Assembly (NCBI GenBank): GCA_963719485.1
Contig: OY970387.1
Span: 2,418,001-2,482,000, forward strand
Source: Bog-473 sp963719485
GTDB taxonomy: Bacteria; Actinomycetota; Acidimicrobiia; Acidimicrobiales; RAAP-2
Direction of reading: 5' to 3'
DNA length: 64,000 nt
The notes beneath the pieces were generated by a model. It was not told the origin of the DNA and ran no database searches. It saw only the letters and a program-made list of their open reading frames with translations. Each line of letters begins with the position of its first letter. Position 1 is the first letter of the stretch. Shown here one piece after another: positions 1 to 8,816 of this stretch. The position numbers and the translations under genes are program-made.

Positions 1-368
1 CTGAGCCAGCGATCACTCAACTCGCCCGTCAACATCCCACCATCTGGATCATCGAGCTTGGTACCAACGATGCCTTGGGCAAAAATCCCCTGTGGGCGGA
101 GCCCTTTCTGGCCGAATGGCAGCAGGTCCGGTCGTCGCAGTGTGTGATCTATGTCTCGGTTTCACCGCGCCCCGGACTGATCGCAACGCAGATCGACACC
201 ACGCTCGCTGGGCTGGCTCGTGAGCATGCCAACGTTCACATATTGGACTGGGGCAACCTCGAGTACAGAAACCCTTCGTGGCTCGATCCTGACAAGATCC
301 ATCCCACCCCCGCTGGACAGGCTGAGCTCGGTTCTCTTGAAGCTCAGGAGGTGCAGCGTTACTGCTGA
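1..368 (+). CDS. SGNH/GDSL-type hydrolase or acyltransferase domain, C-terminal part
   Basis: The open frame runs in from the window edge (codons in phase from base 3), so this is only the 3' end of a gene. Two SGNH blocks are visible: block III as Gly-Thr-Asn-Asp (bases 60-71) and block V as Asp-Lys-Ile-His-Pro near the end (about bases 289-306), which carries the catalytic Asp and His of an SGNH esterase. Such domains remove or move acyl groups on sugars or lipids and are often the C-terminal, extracytoplasmic half of membrane O-acyltransferases; whether that is so here cannot be seen. The first methionine-like codon inside (TTG at 75) lies between blocks III and V, so it is not a true start. 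Confidence 0.75.
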   Translation, partial: EPAITQLARQHPTIWIIELGTNDALGKNPLWAEPFLAEWQQVRSSQCVIYVSVSPRPGLIATQIDTTLAGLAREHANVHILDWGNLEYRNPSWLDPDKIHPTPAGQAELGSLEAQEVQRYC

Positions 369-428
369 GGAGCTCAGGGGCTTCCCCCGCCCCGCCCCGC
401 CGTGCCCCTCGGTTTCCCGGTGGCGCCG

Positions 429-442
429 GGCCGGCTCCGGCC
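429..442. terminator. GC-rich hairpin between convergent genes
   Basis: A GGCCGG / CCGGCC inverted repeat lies between two genes that point at each other (ends at 368 and 526). The loop is very short and no good T tract follows, so it could be a factor-dependent terminator or simply a by-product of high GC. Confidence 0.25.
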
Positions 443-525
443 TTGTCCCGTGCGCGGCGCTTCTGGGCCGTTTCGGGCTCTGGGCCCCTTTCTCCCCACT
501 CATTGGATTCGAGAAAGGCGAGGGG

Positions 526-1350
526 TTATCCGGCGCCCACCACCTTGAAGTCCCGGTTGACGAAGATGTGGTGCGGCCAGTTCACGCCGATGTTGTGGAC
601 CTCGTATTCGCCGTTGCTCAGCTTCACGACACGGTCGACAATTCCCCCCGGGTACGCGGCCAGCGCAGCTTCCGTCGCCTTCTTGGCTGTCGTTCCGCTG
701 ACGATCGTCCCCGACCCCTGACTGTAACTGGCGGGGATCTGACCCACCTGCTTTGACGTTTCCTGCGCACCCTTCTGGAAGGGGACCACCGATGCCGCGG
801 TGGAGGACGCAGGTCCGCCACCGGTCGTCTGCACCAGGACTTGCATGGCGTTGATGGTCGTTGAACTGACGGTCCCAAGTGCGAGGACGTGTTCGCCCTT
901 CGCAATGGCGCTCTTCGAGATCCAGCTCGTCCCCTTCTCGTACTTCGTCGAGGAGAGGTCATCGACAGTGACCTCCTGACCCGCCGACGTCGTCAGGGTG
1001 AAGCTCGACTTCGAGACGCTCCGGACGGTGCCCGCGGATCCCCCTGCGGCGGTTCCAGATCGTGCATCGGATCCCTGTCCGCCGGATCCAAGATGTCCAG
1101 CGGAGCCGTTGGCGGCCACGCGTTGCGTGGCGGATGCTGCGGACGACGTGCCGAGGCCGACGAACAGTCCCGTCACCGAAGCCATCACTGCGGCAACGGC
1201 GATCAAAGCCCGCCTCGTGTGCGACAGCGGCGGCCGGGCCCTCGACCGGCATGCTGGAGCGGCCATCGTCGCTGAGACCGGCCAACCTGGTGAAGACGAC
1301 GGTGGAACAGACGATGCAGAAGCCGCGCAGGTTGGTTCGTGATCACTCAT
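526..1350 (-). CDS. membrane-anchored protein with DUF5666-like and PepSY-like parts
   Basis: The 274-residue product has about 45 cytoplasmic residues rich in Ser, Pro and Arg, one hydrophobic segment (about 47-70), a Gly/Ser-rich linker, then a beta-rich stretch reading GTVRSVSKSSFTLTTSAGQ that resembles the DUF5666 OB-like repeat. The last 50 residues (KKATEAALAAYPG..., then ...YEVHNIGVNW) resemble a PepSY-type module. I chose ATG 1350 because GAGGA sits 9 bases upstream; the GTG 9 bases earlier (1359) overlaps that Shine-Dalgarno. Probably a surface protein with its C-terminus outside. Function unknown. The family assignments rest on pattern recognition only. Confidence 0.7.
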   Translation of the reverse strand: MSDHEPTCAASASSVPPSSSPGWPVSATMAAPACRSRARPPLSHTRRALIAVAAVMASVTGLFVGLGTSSAASATQRVAANGSAGHLGSGGQGSDARSGTAAGGSAGTVRSVSKSSFTLTTSAGQEVTVDDLSSTKYEKGTSWISKSAIAKGEHVLALGTVSSTTINAMQVLVQTTGGGPASSTAASVVPFQKGAQETSKQVGQIPASYSQGSGTIVSGTTAKKATEAALAAYPGGIVDRVVKLSNGEYEVHNIGVNWPHHIFVNRDFKVVGAG

Positions 1351-1404
1351 AACAGGCACTCCTCGAACTCATGCAGCCAGAGTGCTCGCCGTTCATGTGA
1401 AGCC

Positions 1405-1428
1405 GCTGTCGTTCTCCTGCGCGACAGC
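1405..1428. repeat. inverted repeat GCTGTCG / CGACAGC
   Basis: A perfect 7-base inverted repeat with a 10-base loop lies between the SRPBCC gene and the membrane-protein gene, which share the minus strand. No T tract follows on either strand. It may be a transcript-end hairpin or an operator for the downstream gene. Confidence 0.3.
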
Positions 1429-1548
1429 TTCGAATTTCCGCTCATCGGTCAAGGAGGACAGCTGATGACCGTCGCGTTGGGGCGACTGTAAGCAGAAGTC
1501 TCAGACGTCGAAGGAAGGATCTGTCCCCACTCCATCGGTTTCCGATGT

Positions 1549-2013
1549 CTATTCGCTCTCGGCATCCTTTTTGATCGCGGCAAGGGTCGCGGGGATTCCC
1601 TTCTGGGCGAGTTCGAGGCGGTCGGTGATCTGAGCCTCAGCGCTTTCACCGAAACGCTCCTCGAACATCGCGACGCCACCGGGCAGGAACTCCCACGACT
1701 CGGTCAGTTGGGTGCCGCCCTCGACCGGGGTGAAGACGTAGCCCCAACGCGTCCAGGAGCCATTGACGATGAATGCGAACTCACGGCCTCGGTCAGCGAC
1801 GACGACCTCTGATCGCGTCTCCCAGGTTCGATCTGGTAGCTCGTTCCGCCCGGAGAACCAAGCACCCACCTCGGGGCCAGCCCCCTCGTCCCACCAGCAT
1901 TCCTTGCAGACGGGGCTCCAGGCCCCCATGCGGGTGATATCGGAAACCAGGTCGTAGAGATCTTCTGGAGAGCGCGCAATGACAATCGAGTCGGAATGCG
2001 TGAGCGTGGTCAT
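1549..2013 (-). CDS. SRPBCC (START-like) family protein
   Basis: The 154 residues fit the polyketide-cyclase/dehydrase-like SRPBCC fold: an opening beta strand and helix (SIVIARSPEDLYDLVSDI), the 'W..V..ECWW' region, then TRWGYVFTPVEGGTQLTESWEF, which is the usual central beta signature, and a long C-terminal helix. These proteins form a hydrophobic cavity that binds lipids or aromatic ligands; here the ligand is unknown. GGGAGGA lies just upstream of the ATG, which fixes the start. No catalytic residue can be named. Confidence 0.85.
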   Translation of the reverse strand: MTTLTHSDSIVIARSPEDLYDLVSDITRMGAWSPVCKECWWDEGAGPEVGAWFSGRNELPDRTWETRSEVVVADRGREFAFIVNGSWTRWGYVFTPVEGGTQLTESWEFLPGGVAMFEERFGESAEAQITDRLELAQKGIPATLAAIKKDAESE

Positions 2014-2452
2014 GACCGTCCTCCCAGTTACGAGGCGTGGACCACTTTTCTAGCCCGTGACGAGCTCCTGTGCTCTGACTGCTCGGAAGGGTAACGACCG
2101 CGGCCACTTGCGTGACACGTCATCGAAAGCAGTGGGAGGCTGCGCGCCCAGATAGTCGTACACAGCCCAGTTTGCCTTCTTCCCCTCGTCATCGCCCTCT
2201 GTTTCCGCGTCGTCCGCACGGATCAGGTCACTGTCCTCGGTGGCGGTTCGGATCCGCTTCCACCCTCTCGGGCGTGTTGACCCACGGACCCGTAGGTGGC
2301 TCATCGTCGGAAGTGGCATCGCCATCTCGCACCAGCTTGGTCGCCTGACCCGGGGCGGCACTTCGGCGTCCTCTGGACGCCCCTCGCGCGCGGCGCGGGT
2401 CCCTGAGCACGTTGCCTATAGGGTCCAAGAATCCCAGCACGAAGGAGTCACC
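2014..2452. other. 439-base gap between divergent genes
   Basis: This gap separates the SRPBCC gene (minus) from the dienelactone hydrolase (plus). It holds a possible small minus-strand gene (listed separately) and the hydrolase ribosome-binding site GAAGGAG at 2441-2447. I see no convincing promoter hexamer pair or inverted repeat. Confidence 0.5.
2050..2332 (-). pseudogene. possible small acidic protein, broken by a one-base shift
   Basis: Two minus-strand frames read like one protein if joined near 2235-2250. The first half (from GTG 2332) gives an acidic stretch VRDGDATSDDEPPTGPWVNT; the second half gives DSDLIRADDAETEGDDEG followed by WAVYDYLGAQPPTAFDDVSR. The joined span is 283 bases, one more than a multiple of three, matching the other single-base shifts in this window. 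It ends 37 bases before the SRPBCC start and could be co-transcribed. No family is recognised, and the upstream Shine-Dalgarno is poor, so it may be chance coding. Confidence 0.3.
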
Positions 2453-3193
2453 ATGACGCAACGCTCCGTGGAGATCGAGGCTGCAGACGGGATCTGCCCG
2501 GCTGCGCTCAGTGTTCCCGATGGAGAGGGCCCCTGGCCGGCAGTGATCATGTTTGCCGACGCTGGCGGGATGCGCGACACCATGCGTCAGATGGGCGAGC
2601 GGCTGTCCGGTCTCGGCTACGTAGTCCTGGTGCCCGACTTCTACTACCGCAACGGCCCGTACGACCCGGTCGACATGCGCACCGCGTTCTCCACCAAGGA
2701 GACGGCGGAGAAGATCATGGGCATGATGCGGCGCTACACCGCTGACCTGGTCGTGCGCGACGCCGGCGCCTTCGTGGCGTACCTCGACGCACTACCCGAG
2801 AAGAAGCCGGGCGGCGTCGGCAGCACCGGCTATTGCATGGGCGGCCGTCTCTCTCTCATCACGGCCGCGAACCTGGGGGAGCACGTTGCTGCGGCAGCCT
2901 CCTTTCACGGCGGGAACCTCGCCAATGCAGACGACCCCGACAGCCCCCACCACAAGGCCAGCGCCATCAAGGCCGCTGTGTACGTCGCGGGGGCCATCGA
3001 GGACCAGTCGTTCCCCGACGAGCAGAAGGATCTGCTGGAGAGGTCCCTCAGCGAGGCCGGGGTCGTTCACACCATCGAGACCTACCAGGCCCATCACGGC
3101 TTCGCCGTCGCCGACAACCCGAGCTACGACGCGGAGGCCGCCGAGCGCCACTGGAAGGCCACGGAGCAGTTCTTCGGGTCCGTTCTCGGCTAG
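2453..3193 (+). CDS. dienelactone hydrolase family protein
   Basis: A 246-residue alpha/beta hydrolase. The nucleophile elbow is Gly-Tyr-Cys-Met-Gly-Gly with Cys128, the Cys nucleophile typical of dienelactone hydrolases; Asp184 (AIEDQ) and His215 (AHHGF) complete a plausible triad. The family opens dienelactones in chlorocatechol breakdown or cleaves related esters; many actinobacterial copies have no known substrate. GAAGGAG sits 5 bases before ATG 2453, and the reading frame upstream of it (to 2240) is rich in Arg and lacks family similarity, so the ATG is preferred. An esterase follows 64 bases downstream on the same strand. Confidence 0.9.
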   Translation: MTQRSVEIEAADGICPAALSVPDGEGPWPAVIMFADAGGMRDTMRQMGERLSGLGYVVLVPDFYYRNGPYDPVDMRTAFSTKETAEKIMGMMRRYTADLVVRDAGAFVAYLDALPEKKPGGVGSTGYCMGGRLSLITAANLGEHVAAAASFHGGNLANADDPDSPHHKASAIKAAVYVAGAIEDQSFPDEQKDLLERSLSEAGVVHTIETYQAHHGFAVADNPSYDAEAAERHWKATEQFFGSVLG

Positions 3194-3257
3194 TGACGGG
3201 CCGTCAGGGGATGTCTAGATTGGCCACAGTCATGACTTCCAGATAGGAGGACCTTGA

Positions 3258-4082
3258 ATGGGAACGATCACCACGACCGATGGAACGGAGATCTTCTACA
3301 AGGACTGGGGGTCAGGCCAAGCGATCGTGTTCAGTCACGGTTGGCCACTATCTGCGGACGACTGGGACACCCAGATGCTGTTCTTCCTGAACCATGGCTA
3401 CCGGGTGGTCGCCCACGACCGACGCGGGCACGGCCGCTCCACGCAGACCGGCGGTGGTCATGACATGGACCACTACGCCGACGACCTGGCGGCGGTGACC
3501 GAACATCTGGATCTCCACGACGCAGTGCACGTCGGCCATTCGACGGGTGGCGGTGAGGTGGCGCACTACATCGCACGGCACAGCGAGAGCCGCGTCGCCA
3601 AAGCGGTGCTCATCAGCTCGGTACCTCCCATCATGGTGAAGACCGACGCCAACCCCGGCGGCCTGCCCAAGAGCGTGTTCGACGATCTCCAGGCGCAGCT
3701 GGCAGCAAACCGCTCCGTGTTCTACCGGGCCTTGCCGTCGGGACCCTTCTACGGCTTCAACCGGCCCGGCGTCGAGCCCAACGAAGCGATCATCGAGAAC
3801 TGGTGGCGGCAGGGGATGATGGGGGGAGCGAAGGCGCACTACGACGGCATCGTCGCCTTCTCGCAGACCGACTTCACGGAGGATCTCAAGAAAATAAGCG
3901 TCCCCGTGCTGGTGATGCACGGAGAAGACGACCAGATCGTTCCTTACGCCGACTCCGGACCGTTGTCAGCAAAGCTCGTGCAGCACGGGAGGCTCAAAAG
4001 CTATCCCGGGTTCCCACACGGCATGCCCACCACCGAAGCGCCGACGATCAACGCCGACCTGCTGGAGTTCATAAAGTCCTGA
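3258..4082 (+). CDS. alpha/beta hydrolase, non-heme haloperoxidase-like esterase
   Basis: The 274 residues match the cofactor-free chloroperoxidase/arylesterase group: oxyanion region FSHGWPLSADDW, nucleophile Ser95 in GHSTGGGE, Asp near 225 in HGEDDQIVPY and His254 in FPHGM. These enzymes hydrolyse small esters and can make peracids as a side reaction. The start has a strong AGGAGG about 6 bases upstream. It lies on the same strand as the dienelactone hydrolase and is convergent with galE, with only 16 bases between stops. Confidence 0.92.
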   Translation: MGTITTTDGTEIFYKDWGSGQAIVFSHGWPLSADDWDTQMLFFLNHGYRVVAHDRRGHGRSTQTGGGHDMDHYADDLAAVTEHLDLHDAVHVGHSTGGGEVAHYIARHSESRVAKAVLISSVPPIMVKTDANPGGLPKSVFDDLQAQLAANRSVFYRALPSGPFYGFNRPGVEPNEAIIENWWRQGMMGGAKAHYDGIVAFSQTDFTEDLKKISVPVLVMHGEDDQIVPYADSGPLSAKLVQHGRLKSYPGFPHGMPTTEAPTINADLLEFIKS

Positions 4083-4098
4083 CGCTGGAGCGGCTGGC

Positions 4099-5082
4099 TC
4101 AGTCGCCGTATCCAGCCAGATGGTTCGAGTGCCAGCTCCACGCGGACCGGAGGACCTCGTCCAGCTCCAGTTCGGGGATCCAACGGAGAAGATCCTTGGC
4201 TCGCTCGTTGTCGGCGAAGAGAGCGACCGGATCGCCCGGACGTCGCGCCGCCAGTTCGTGAGGGACCGGCCGTCCAATGATCCTCTCGGCGGCGGACAGC
4301 ACCTCGAAGACTGACGAGCCCACGCCAGTCCCGAGGTTCACTACGGTGCTCGAGCCTCCCTGCTCGAGATACTCCAGTGCCTTCATATGGGCATGAGCCA
4401 GGTCGACCACGTGCACGTAGTCACGGATGGCGCTGCCATCCGGTGTCGGGTAGTCGGTCCCGAAGACCTGCAGCGGACCGCTTTGGCCGAGCGCGGCTTT
4501 CATCAGCAGCGGCACCAGATTGATGGTGACGGTCCAGTCCTCGCCTATGGAGCCGTCAGGCCAGGCGCCGGCGGCATTGAAGTAGCGCAGGCTGACCGAG
4601 CGCAGGCCGACACAGCGGTCGAACCACGAAAGAACCCTCTCCGTCATTGCCTTGCTCTCTCCGTACGGGCTCTCTGGCCGCACGGGTGCACCCTCTCCCA
4701 CGGGCGACTCGCCCGGTGTCCCGTACACCGCACACGTCGACGAAAAGACGAATCGGTCCACACCCGCTCTGTGCAGGGTCTCGATCAGCTTCGCTGACTT
4801 CGCGACGTTGTTCCCGAAGTAGCGCTCCGGCATGAGCATCGATTCGGCCGGAGACTTGTAACCTCCGAAATGAATGACCGAATCGACGCCGAACTCCTCG
4901 ATGGTGCGACGAACGGCCACTTCGTCGCCAACGTCGCCTTCGACCAACGGAACCTCGCCCACCGCGTCCCGATGCCCGAACTCCATGGAGTCGAACGCCA
5001 CGACATCACGACCGCTCTCGCTGAGCAGTCGCACCGTGTGCGATCCGATGTAGCCAGCACCACCCGTGACGAGAATTGTCAT
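4099..5082 (-). CDS. galE: UDP-glucose 4-epimerase
   Basis: A 327-residue extended short-chain dehydrogenase. The NAD-binding GGAGYIG is at residues 7-13; the catalytic set is Ser/Thr in SSTCAVYG (114-121), Tyr140 and Lys144 (PYGESK). The downstream text AIRDYVHVVDLAHAH and VVNLGTG is characteristic of GalE. It interconverts UDP-glucose and UDP-galactose for the Leloir pathway and for cell-surface sugars, in the cytoplasm. GGAAGGA precedes the ATG. An F420-type oxidoreductase lies upstream on the same strand with a 39-base gap, so they may share a transcript. Confidence 0.95.
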   Translation of the reverse strand: MTILVTGGAGYIGSHTVRLLSESGRDVVAFDSMEFGHRDAVGEVPLVEGDVGDEVAVRRTIEEFGVDSVIHFGGYKSPAESMLMPERYFGNNVAKSAKLIETLHRAGVDRFVFSSTCAVYGTPGESPVGEGAPVRPESPYGESKAMTERVLSWFDRCVGLRSVSLRYFNAAGAWPDGSIGEDWTVTINLVPLLMKAALGQSGPLQVFGTDYPTPDGSAIRDYVHVVDLAHAHMKALEYLEQGGSSTVVNLGTGVGSSVFEVLSAAERIIGRPVPHELAARRPGDPVALFADNERAKDLLRWIPELELDEVLRSAWSWHSNHLAGYGD

Positions 5083-5121
5083 GACCCATCCTTCCCGAAG
5101 TGGCGCTCGGCCGCCGGTTCT

Positions 5122-5952
5122 CTAGAGCTCACGCAAGGCGGTGGCCAACGGCTCGAGGATGCCCGGATCCAGTGGCGGTGGGAGGTAGACAATGCCCAGC
5201 TGGGCGCCGACCTCAGCAAGTTCGGCGGCTTGCTCCGCGGCGGCCTTCGCGTCCCCGGCGAATCGGACGTGACTGGAGAGGAGAATCTCCGTCGGGTCGC
5301 GGCCGAGGTCCGCGCAGTGCTGATGCAGGATTTCGCGCTTGCGGGCGAACTCTTCGGGCGTCCCACCCACGAAGTTCCAGTGCTGGGCGAACCGGGCTGC
5401 AGTGCGCAGCGTCCTCCTCTCGCCACTCCCGCCGACGCAGATCGGCGGGTGGGGACGCTGGACCGGCTTGGGCTCGTTGCGGGCATCGCTGAGTTGGTAG
5501 TACCTGCCCTTGAAGGTCGTCGTCTCCTGTGACAGGAGTCCGACGATCACCGCACAGGCCTCCTCGAAGCGGTCGCTGCGCTGGGCGGGCGTGCCCAATT
5601 CGATCCCGTAGGCCCCCGACTCCTCCTCGTTCCACCCGGCCCCGATCCCGAGCTCCAGTCGGCCCCCGGACACGATGTCGAGCGTGGTCGCCATGTTGGC
5701 GAGAATCGCCGGGTGGCGATAGTGGATGCCGGTCACGAGGGTTCCCAAGCGCAGGCGCGTCGTCGCTTGCGCCAGCGCCGTCAGGGTGATCCAGCCTTCC
5801 ATGCAAGGGCCGGTGCTGTCGCAAAAGATCGGATAGAAATGGTCGAAGGTCCACCCCGACTCGAACAGCTCGATGTCGTCGGCTACCTTCCACACGGCAA
5901 GCATGTCGGCCCAGGTCGTATTCTGCGGTGAGGTCTTGAAAGCGAAGCGCAT
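5122..5952 (-). CDS. LLM-class F420-dependent oxidoreductase
   Basis: The 276-residue product has the luciferase-like TIM-barrel pattern: ESGWTFDHFYP near the N-terminus, LRLGTLVTGIHYRHPAILA, then GRLELGIGAGWNEEE and PPICVGGSGERRTL. This group usually transfers hydride with reduced cofactor F420; the substrate is unknown. It starts with ATG 5952 and overlaps, head to head, the probable true start of the secreted DUF3089 gene (ATG 5951), so the two must share a very compact divergent promoter or the hydrolase start lies further in. Confidence 0.9.
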   Translation of the reverse strand: MRFAFKTSPQNTTWADMLAVWKVADDIELFESGWTFDHFYPIFCDSTGPCMEGWITLTALAQATTRLRLGTLVTGIHYRHPAILANMATTLDIVSGGRLELGIGAGWNEEESGAYGIELGTPAQRSDRFEEACAVIVGLLSQETTTFKGRYYQLSDARNEPKPVQRPHPPICVGGSGERRTLRTAARFAQHWNFVGGTPEEFARKREILHQHCADLGRDPTEILLSSHVRFAGDAKAAAEQAAELAEVGAQLGIVYLPPPLDPGILEPLATALREL

Positions 5953-7140
5953 GGATCCACGCTACGTCGCGACGTACGGACTCCGCCGGGTTCGGAGCCA
6001 CCTCTGGGGATTGACCGTGTTGGCAGCGGGCGGAGGGCTGCTCGCCGGCGGGGTGATCGTGGCGAACGGTCAGCCCGCTCTGGGGCGGCGACAGCCGGCA
6101 CCGACGCAGCGGGGGTGACGTGGCTCTGCCGACCGGGCCTGGCTGGTGACCCGTGCCTGTATCCGGAAGGGGCCAACGCCGTTGACGCCAACGGCGTGAA
6201 GACGGTGGTCCCCGCCGCCGCCGCCGATCAGACCGCATTCGACTGCTTCTACATCTATCCCACCGTCACGGCCACCGCGCCCACCTCGAACACGGGGACA
6301 GCGGTGACAACGGACATCGAGGGGGCGGCCATGACACAGGCCTCTCGATTCTCCCGGGTCTGCAACGTGTGGGCGCCTACGTACCGCCAGCGGACGAGTG
6401 CGTCGCTGGAAAAGGGATTGGGCAACGACCCCACTGCGGACCAGATCTCCTACGAGAGCCTGCTCGCGGGCTGGAAGGACTATCTGGACCACGACAATCA
6501 CGGCCGACCCGTCGTCTTCATCGGGCACTCGCAAGGGGCGGCGAACCTCATTCGTCTCCTGCGTTCCCAGGTCGACGACAATCCCGCGCTGCGCGACCGG
6601 ATGGTCGCAGCCATCATCTTGGGCGGCAACGTCCAAGTACCCGTGGGAAAGCCCGTGGGCGGGACATTCGCCCACATACCGGCGTGCACCAAGGCGAGCC
6701 AGACCGGATGCGTCATCGCCTACTCGTCCTTCTCGTCCCCGCCGCCGACGGACTCGCTCTTCGGACGACCGGGCCAGGGCGTCAGCCTGCAGTCGGACCA
6801 GAAGGCAGCCCGAGGCCAGCAGGTCCTGTGCACCAACCCGGCAGCCCTCGGGGAGAAGGGCGCAGCGGCTCTGGCCCCCTACTTCGTCTCGTTGGCCAGC
6901 ACGACGGGGGAGCCGTGGGTCACCTACCCGGGCCTCTACACCGGTACATGTGAGAGCACCGATGGGGCCACCTGGCTCCAGATCGATGCCCACGCGGGGG
7001 ACAACCGTCCGGTGGTCACGCCGACCCTCGGCCCGACCTGGGGCCTCCACCTCGACGATGTCAATCTGGCGCTCGGCAACCTGGTCAACGACGTGGCGGC
7101 CGAGGAGATGGCCTACTCGGCACACCACCACACACCCTGA
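5951..7140 (+). pseudogene. secreted DUF3089 lysophospholipase-like hydrolase, signal peptide and body in different frames
   Basis: From GTG 6115 a 341-residue frame encodes a DUF3089 alpha/beta hydrolase: WLCRPG at its start, FDCFYIYPT, nucleophile motif GHSQG, and paired cysteines typical of a secreted enzyme. It has no signal peptide. One frame over, ATG 5951 gives an Arg-rich n-region (GLRRVRS) and a hydrophobic core (WGLTVLAAGGGLLAGGVIV), i.e. a good signal peptide. Adding one base near 6078 joins them as ...ANGQPA-x-GAATAG...WLCRPG. The total, 1190 bases, is one short of a multiple of three. So this is either a sequencing error or a recent knock-out of export. Confidence 0.8.
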
Positions 7141-7152
7141 ACGGGTCCCTCG

Positions 7153-7851
7153 CTATCGGCTGCCCGCGCGCGCAGACTCTTCGTCGTCGACCCGGGTGAC
7201 CCAGCGGGATTTCTCGAGCAGGCGGGTGATCCGCTCGGACGTGGCCGGAGCCAGGAGGAACAGCAGCCAGACGTACTTCGCCAGACGAGGGTCTGTCCAC
7301 GCGAACACCAGGGACACCGAGACGATGGCGATGACCAACACCACACGCACCCTTGCCGCTCGCTCGTCGTGCAGCGACCTCGTCCCCTCGGTCAGGAGGT
7401 TGTGCCGAGCCGCGTAGAGGAAGATCCATTGCGTGCTCAGGCTGAGAGCGACCAGATTGATGCCGAACAGGGTGATGGCCACCGGGTTGCTCCCGTAGCG
7501 GCCGATCAGGTCCGAAGTGAAGGGCATCAGGGTCAGGGTGAGGAGGAAGCCGAAATTACGCCACGCCAATCCTTCGCTGTGCCCCCGCATGCGGCGAAGG
7601 ATTCGATGGTGCACGAGCCAGAACTGGGCGATCACGAGGAAAGAGACCAGGTAGCTGGTCAGCTCCGCGCCGTCGACGCTGAGCGCGTCCCACAGCTTCT
7701 GCGCTGAGTCCGGGTGCTCCTCGAGCGCATGGGTGACGGGCACTTGCAGCTGCAGGACGAGCAGCGTCAGCGCAATGGCGACGACGCCGTCGGTCAGTGC
7801 GAGCAGGCGATCGATACCCGGGAACTCGTCCTCGTCCGCGTCGGTCGCCAC
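7153..7851 (-). CDS. TMEM175-family potassium channel-like membrane protein (DUF1211)
   Basis: A 232-residue protein with about six membrane helices. The first carries the family hallmark as RLLALTDGVVAIALTLLVL (a bacterial variant of the FSD pore motif). Later segments FLVIAQFWLVHHRILRRM and TLMPFTSDLIG match the DUF1211 pattern. Bacterial TMEM175 proteins form tetrameric, leak-type K+ channels. Start is GTG 7851. It is convergent with the DUF3089 gene (12-base gap) and 113 bases downstream of an SDR. Confidence 0.88.
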   Translation of the reverse strand: MATDADEDEFPGIDRLLALTDGVVAIALTLLVLQLQVPVTHALEEHPDSAQKLWDALSVDGAELTSYLVSFLVIAQFWLVHHRILRRMRGHSEGLAWRNFGFLLTLTLMPFTSDLIGRYGSNPVAITLFGINLVALSLSTQWIFLYAARHNLLTEGTRSLHDERAARVRVVLVIAIVSVSLVFAWTDPRLAKYVWLLFLLAPATSERITRLLEKSRWVTRVDDEESARAGSR

Positions 7852-7964
7852 CGGCTAGAGCTTGGCAGATGGTGCGCTGCGGAACGCGTATCGGTCGTGC
7901 AGTGGGGGGGCACCATCCACTGATGCCGTGGTCCGGATGGTCTCTGCCGGCGCCCGCGGTCGGG

Positions 7965-8768
7965 TCAGACGAAGTCGGAGCCGCCGTCGGCGTTGACGCA
8001 CGCCCCGGTCACGTAGCCGTTCCGGCGGGACACGAGATAGGCGGTGAGGGACGCGACCTCGTCGGGGAGCCCGGCCCGTCCGAGGTCGGCGGGCTGGTGG
8101 AACGTCTGGTCGATCCACTGCATGACGTCGTACGGATCGGATGGGTCGAGTCCCTCGGCGGCAAAGACCTCTCGCAGGTTCTCGGTGAAGCTGGCCGTGA
8201 CGATGGAACCGGGGCACACCGCATTGACGAGGATCCCGTCGGGAGCCAGGGACTTCGAGAGGTTCTTGGCCACGCTTGCGACCGCAGCTTTCGACGCGGT
8301 GTAGGCCACCAAAATCGGACTCTGGCGTTGGATCGAATGGGCGGCGAAGATCGCGATCCGCGCCCATTCGGCAGCGCGCAGGAGTGGCACCGCCTCGCGC
8401 ACGCTGCGCACGGCGGACATGGTGCCGAGGGCGAACGCGTCGTCCCAATCGGCGTCGTCGAGTTGTTCGAACCGCCCTGCACCCGGCCCGATGGTGTGGA
8501 CGAGGACGTTGAGCGCCCCCCACCGCTCGCCGACCTCGCGGAAACCGGCGGAGATCGACGAGGGATCGGTCATGTCGACGCTGATGCCCACGGCGTCGGG
8601 GCTGCCCAGGGACCGGAGTGCGGTCACGGTGTCATCAAGGGCGCCGCGTCCGCGTGCCATGATCGCGACCCGGGCACCGTCGGCGGCGAGGATCTCGGCC
8701 ACGGCGCGCCCCATCCCCTTGCTCCCTCCGGTCACGACAGCCGTCGCGTCAGCGAATCCGAGATCCAT
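7965..8768 (-). CDS. SDR-family NAD(P)-dependent oxidoreductase
   Basis: A 267-residue classical short-chain dehydrogenase: cofactor loop TGGSKGMG at 14-21, a Tyr/Lys pair in YTASKAA with a Ser two lines upstream (AAHSIQRQS), and the C-terminal GACVNADGGSDFV. One oddity: the usual NNAG is replaced by HTIGPGAG. The substrate is unknown. GGAGGAGG precedes the ATG. The upstream DUF1214 gene ends 48 bases before it, so the two may be one transcript. Confidence 0.92.
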   Translation of the reverse strand: MDLGFADATAVVTGGSKGMGRAVAEILAADGARVAIMARGRGALDDTVTALRSLGSPDAVGISVDMTDPSSISAGFREVGERWGALNVLVHTIGPGAGRFEQLDDADWDDAFALGTMSAVRSVREAVPLLRAAEWARIAIFAAHSIQRQSPILVAYTASKAAVASVAKNLSKSLAPDGILVNAVCPGSIVTASFTENLREVFAAEGLDPSDPYDVMQWIDQTFHQPADLGRAGLPDEVASLTAYLVSRRNGYVTGACVNADGGSDFV

Positions 8769-8816
8769 CAGGATCCTCCTCCCTCACTCCCGATGTTCCG
8801 GGCCTGGCTCCGGCCG

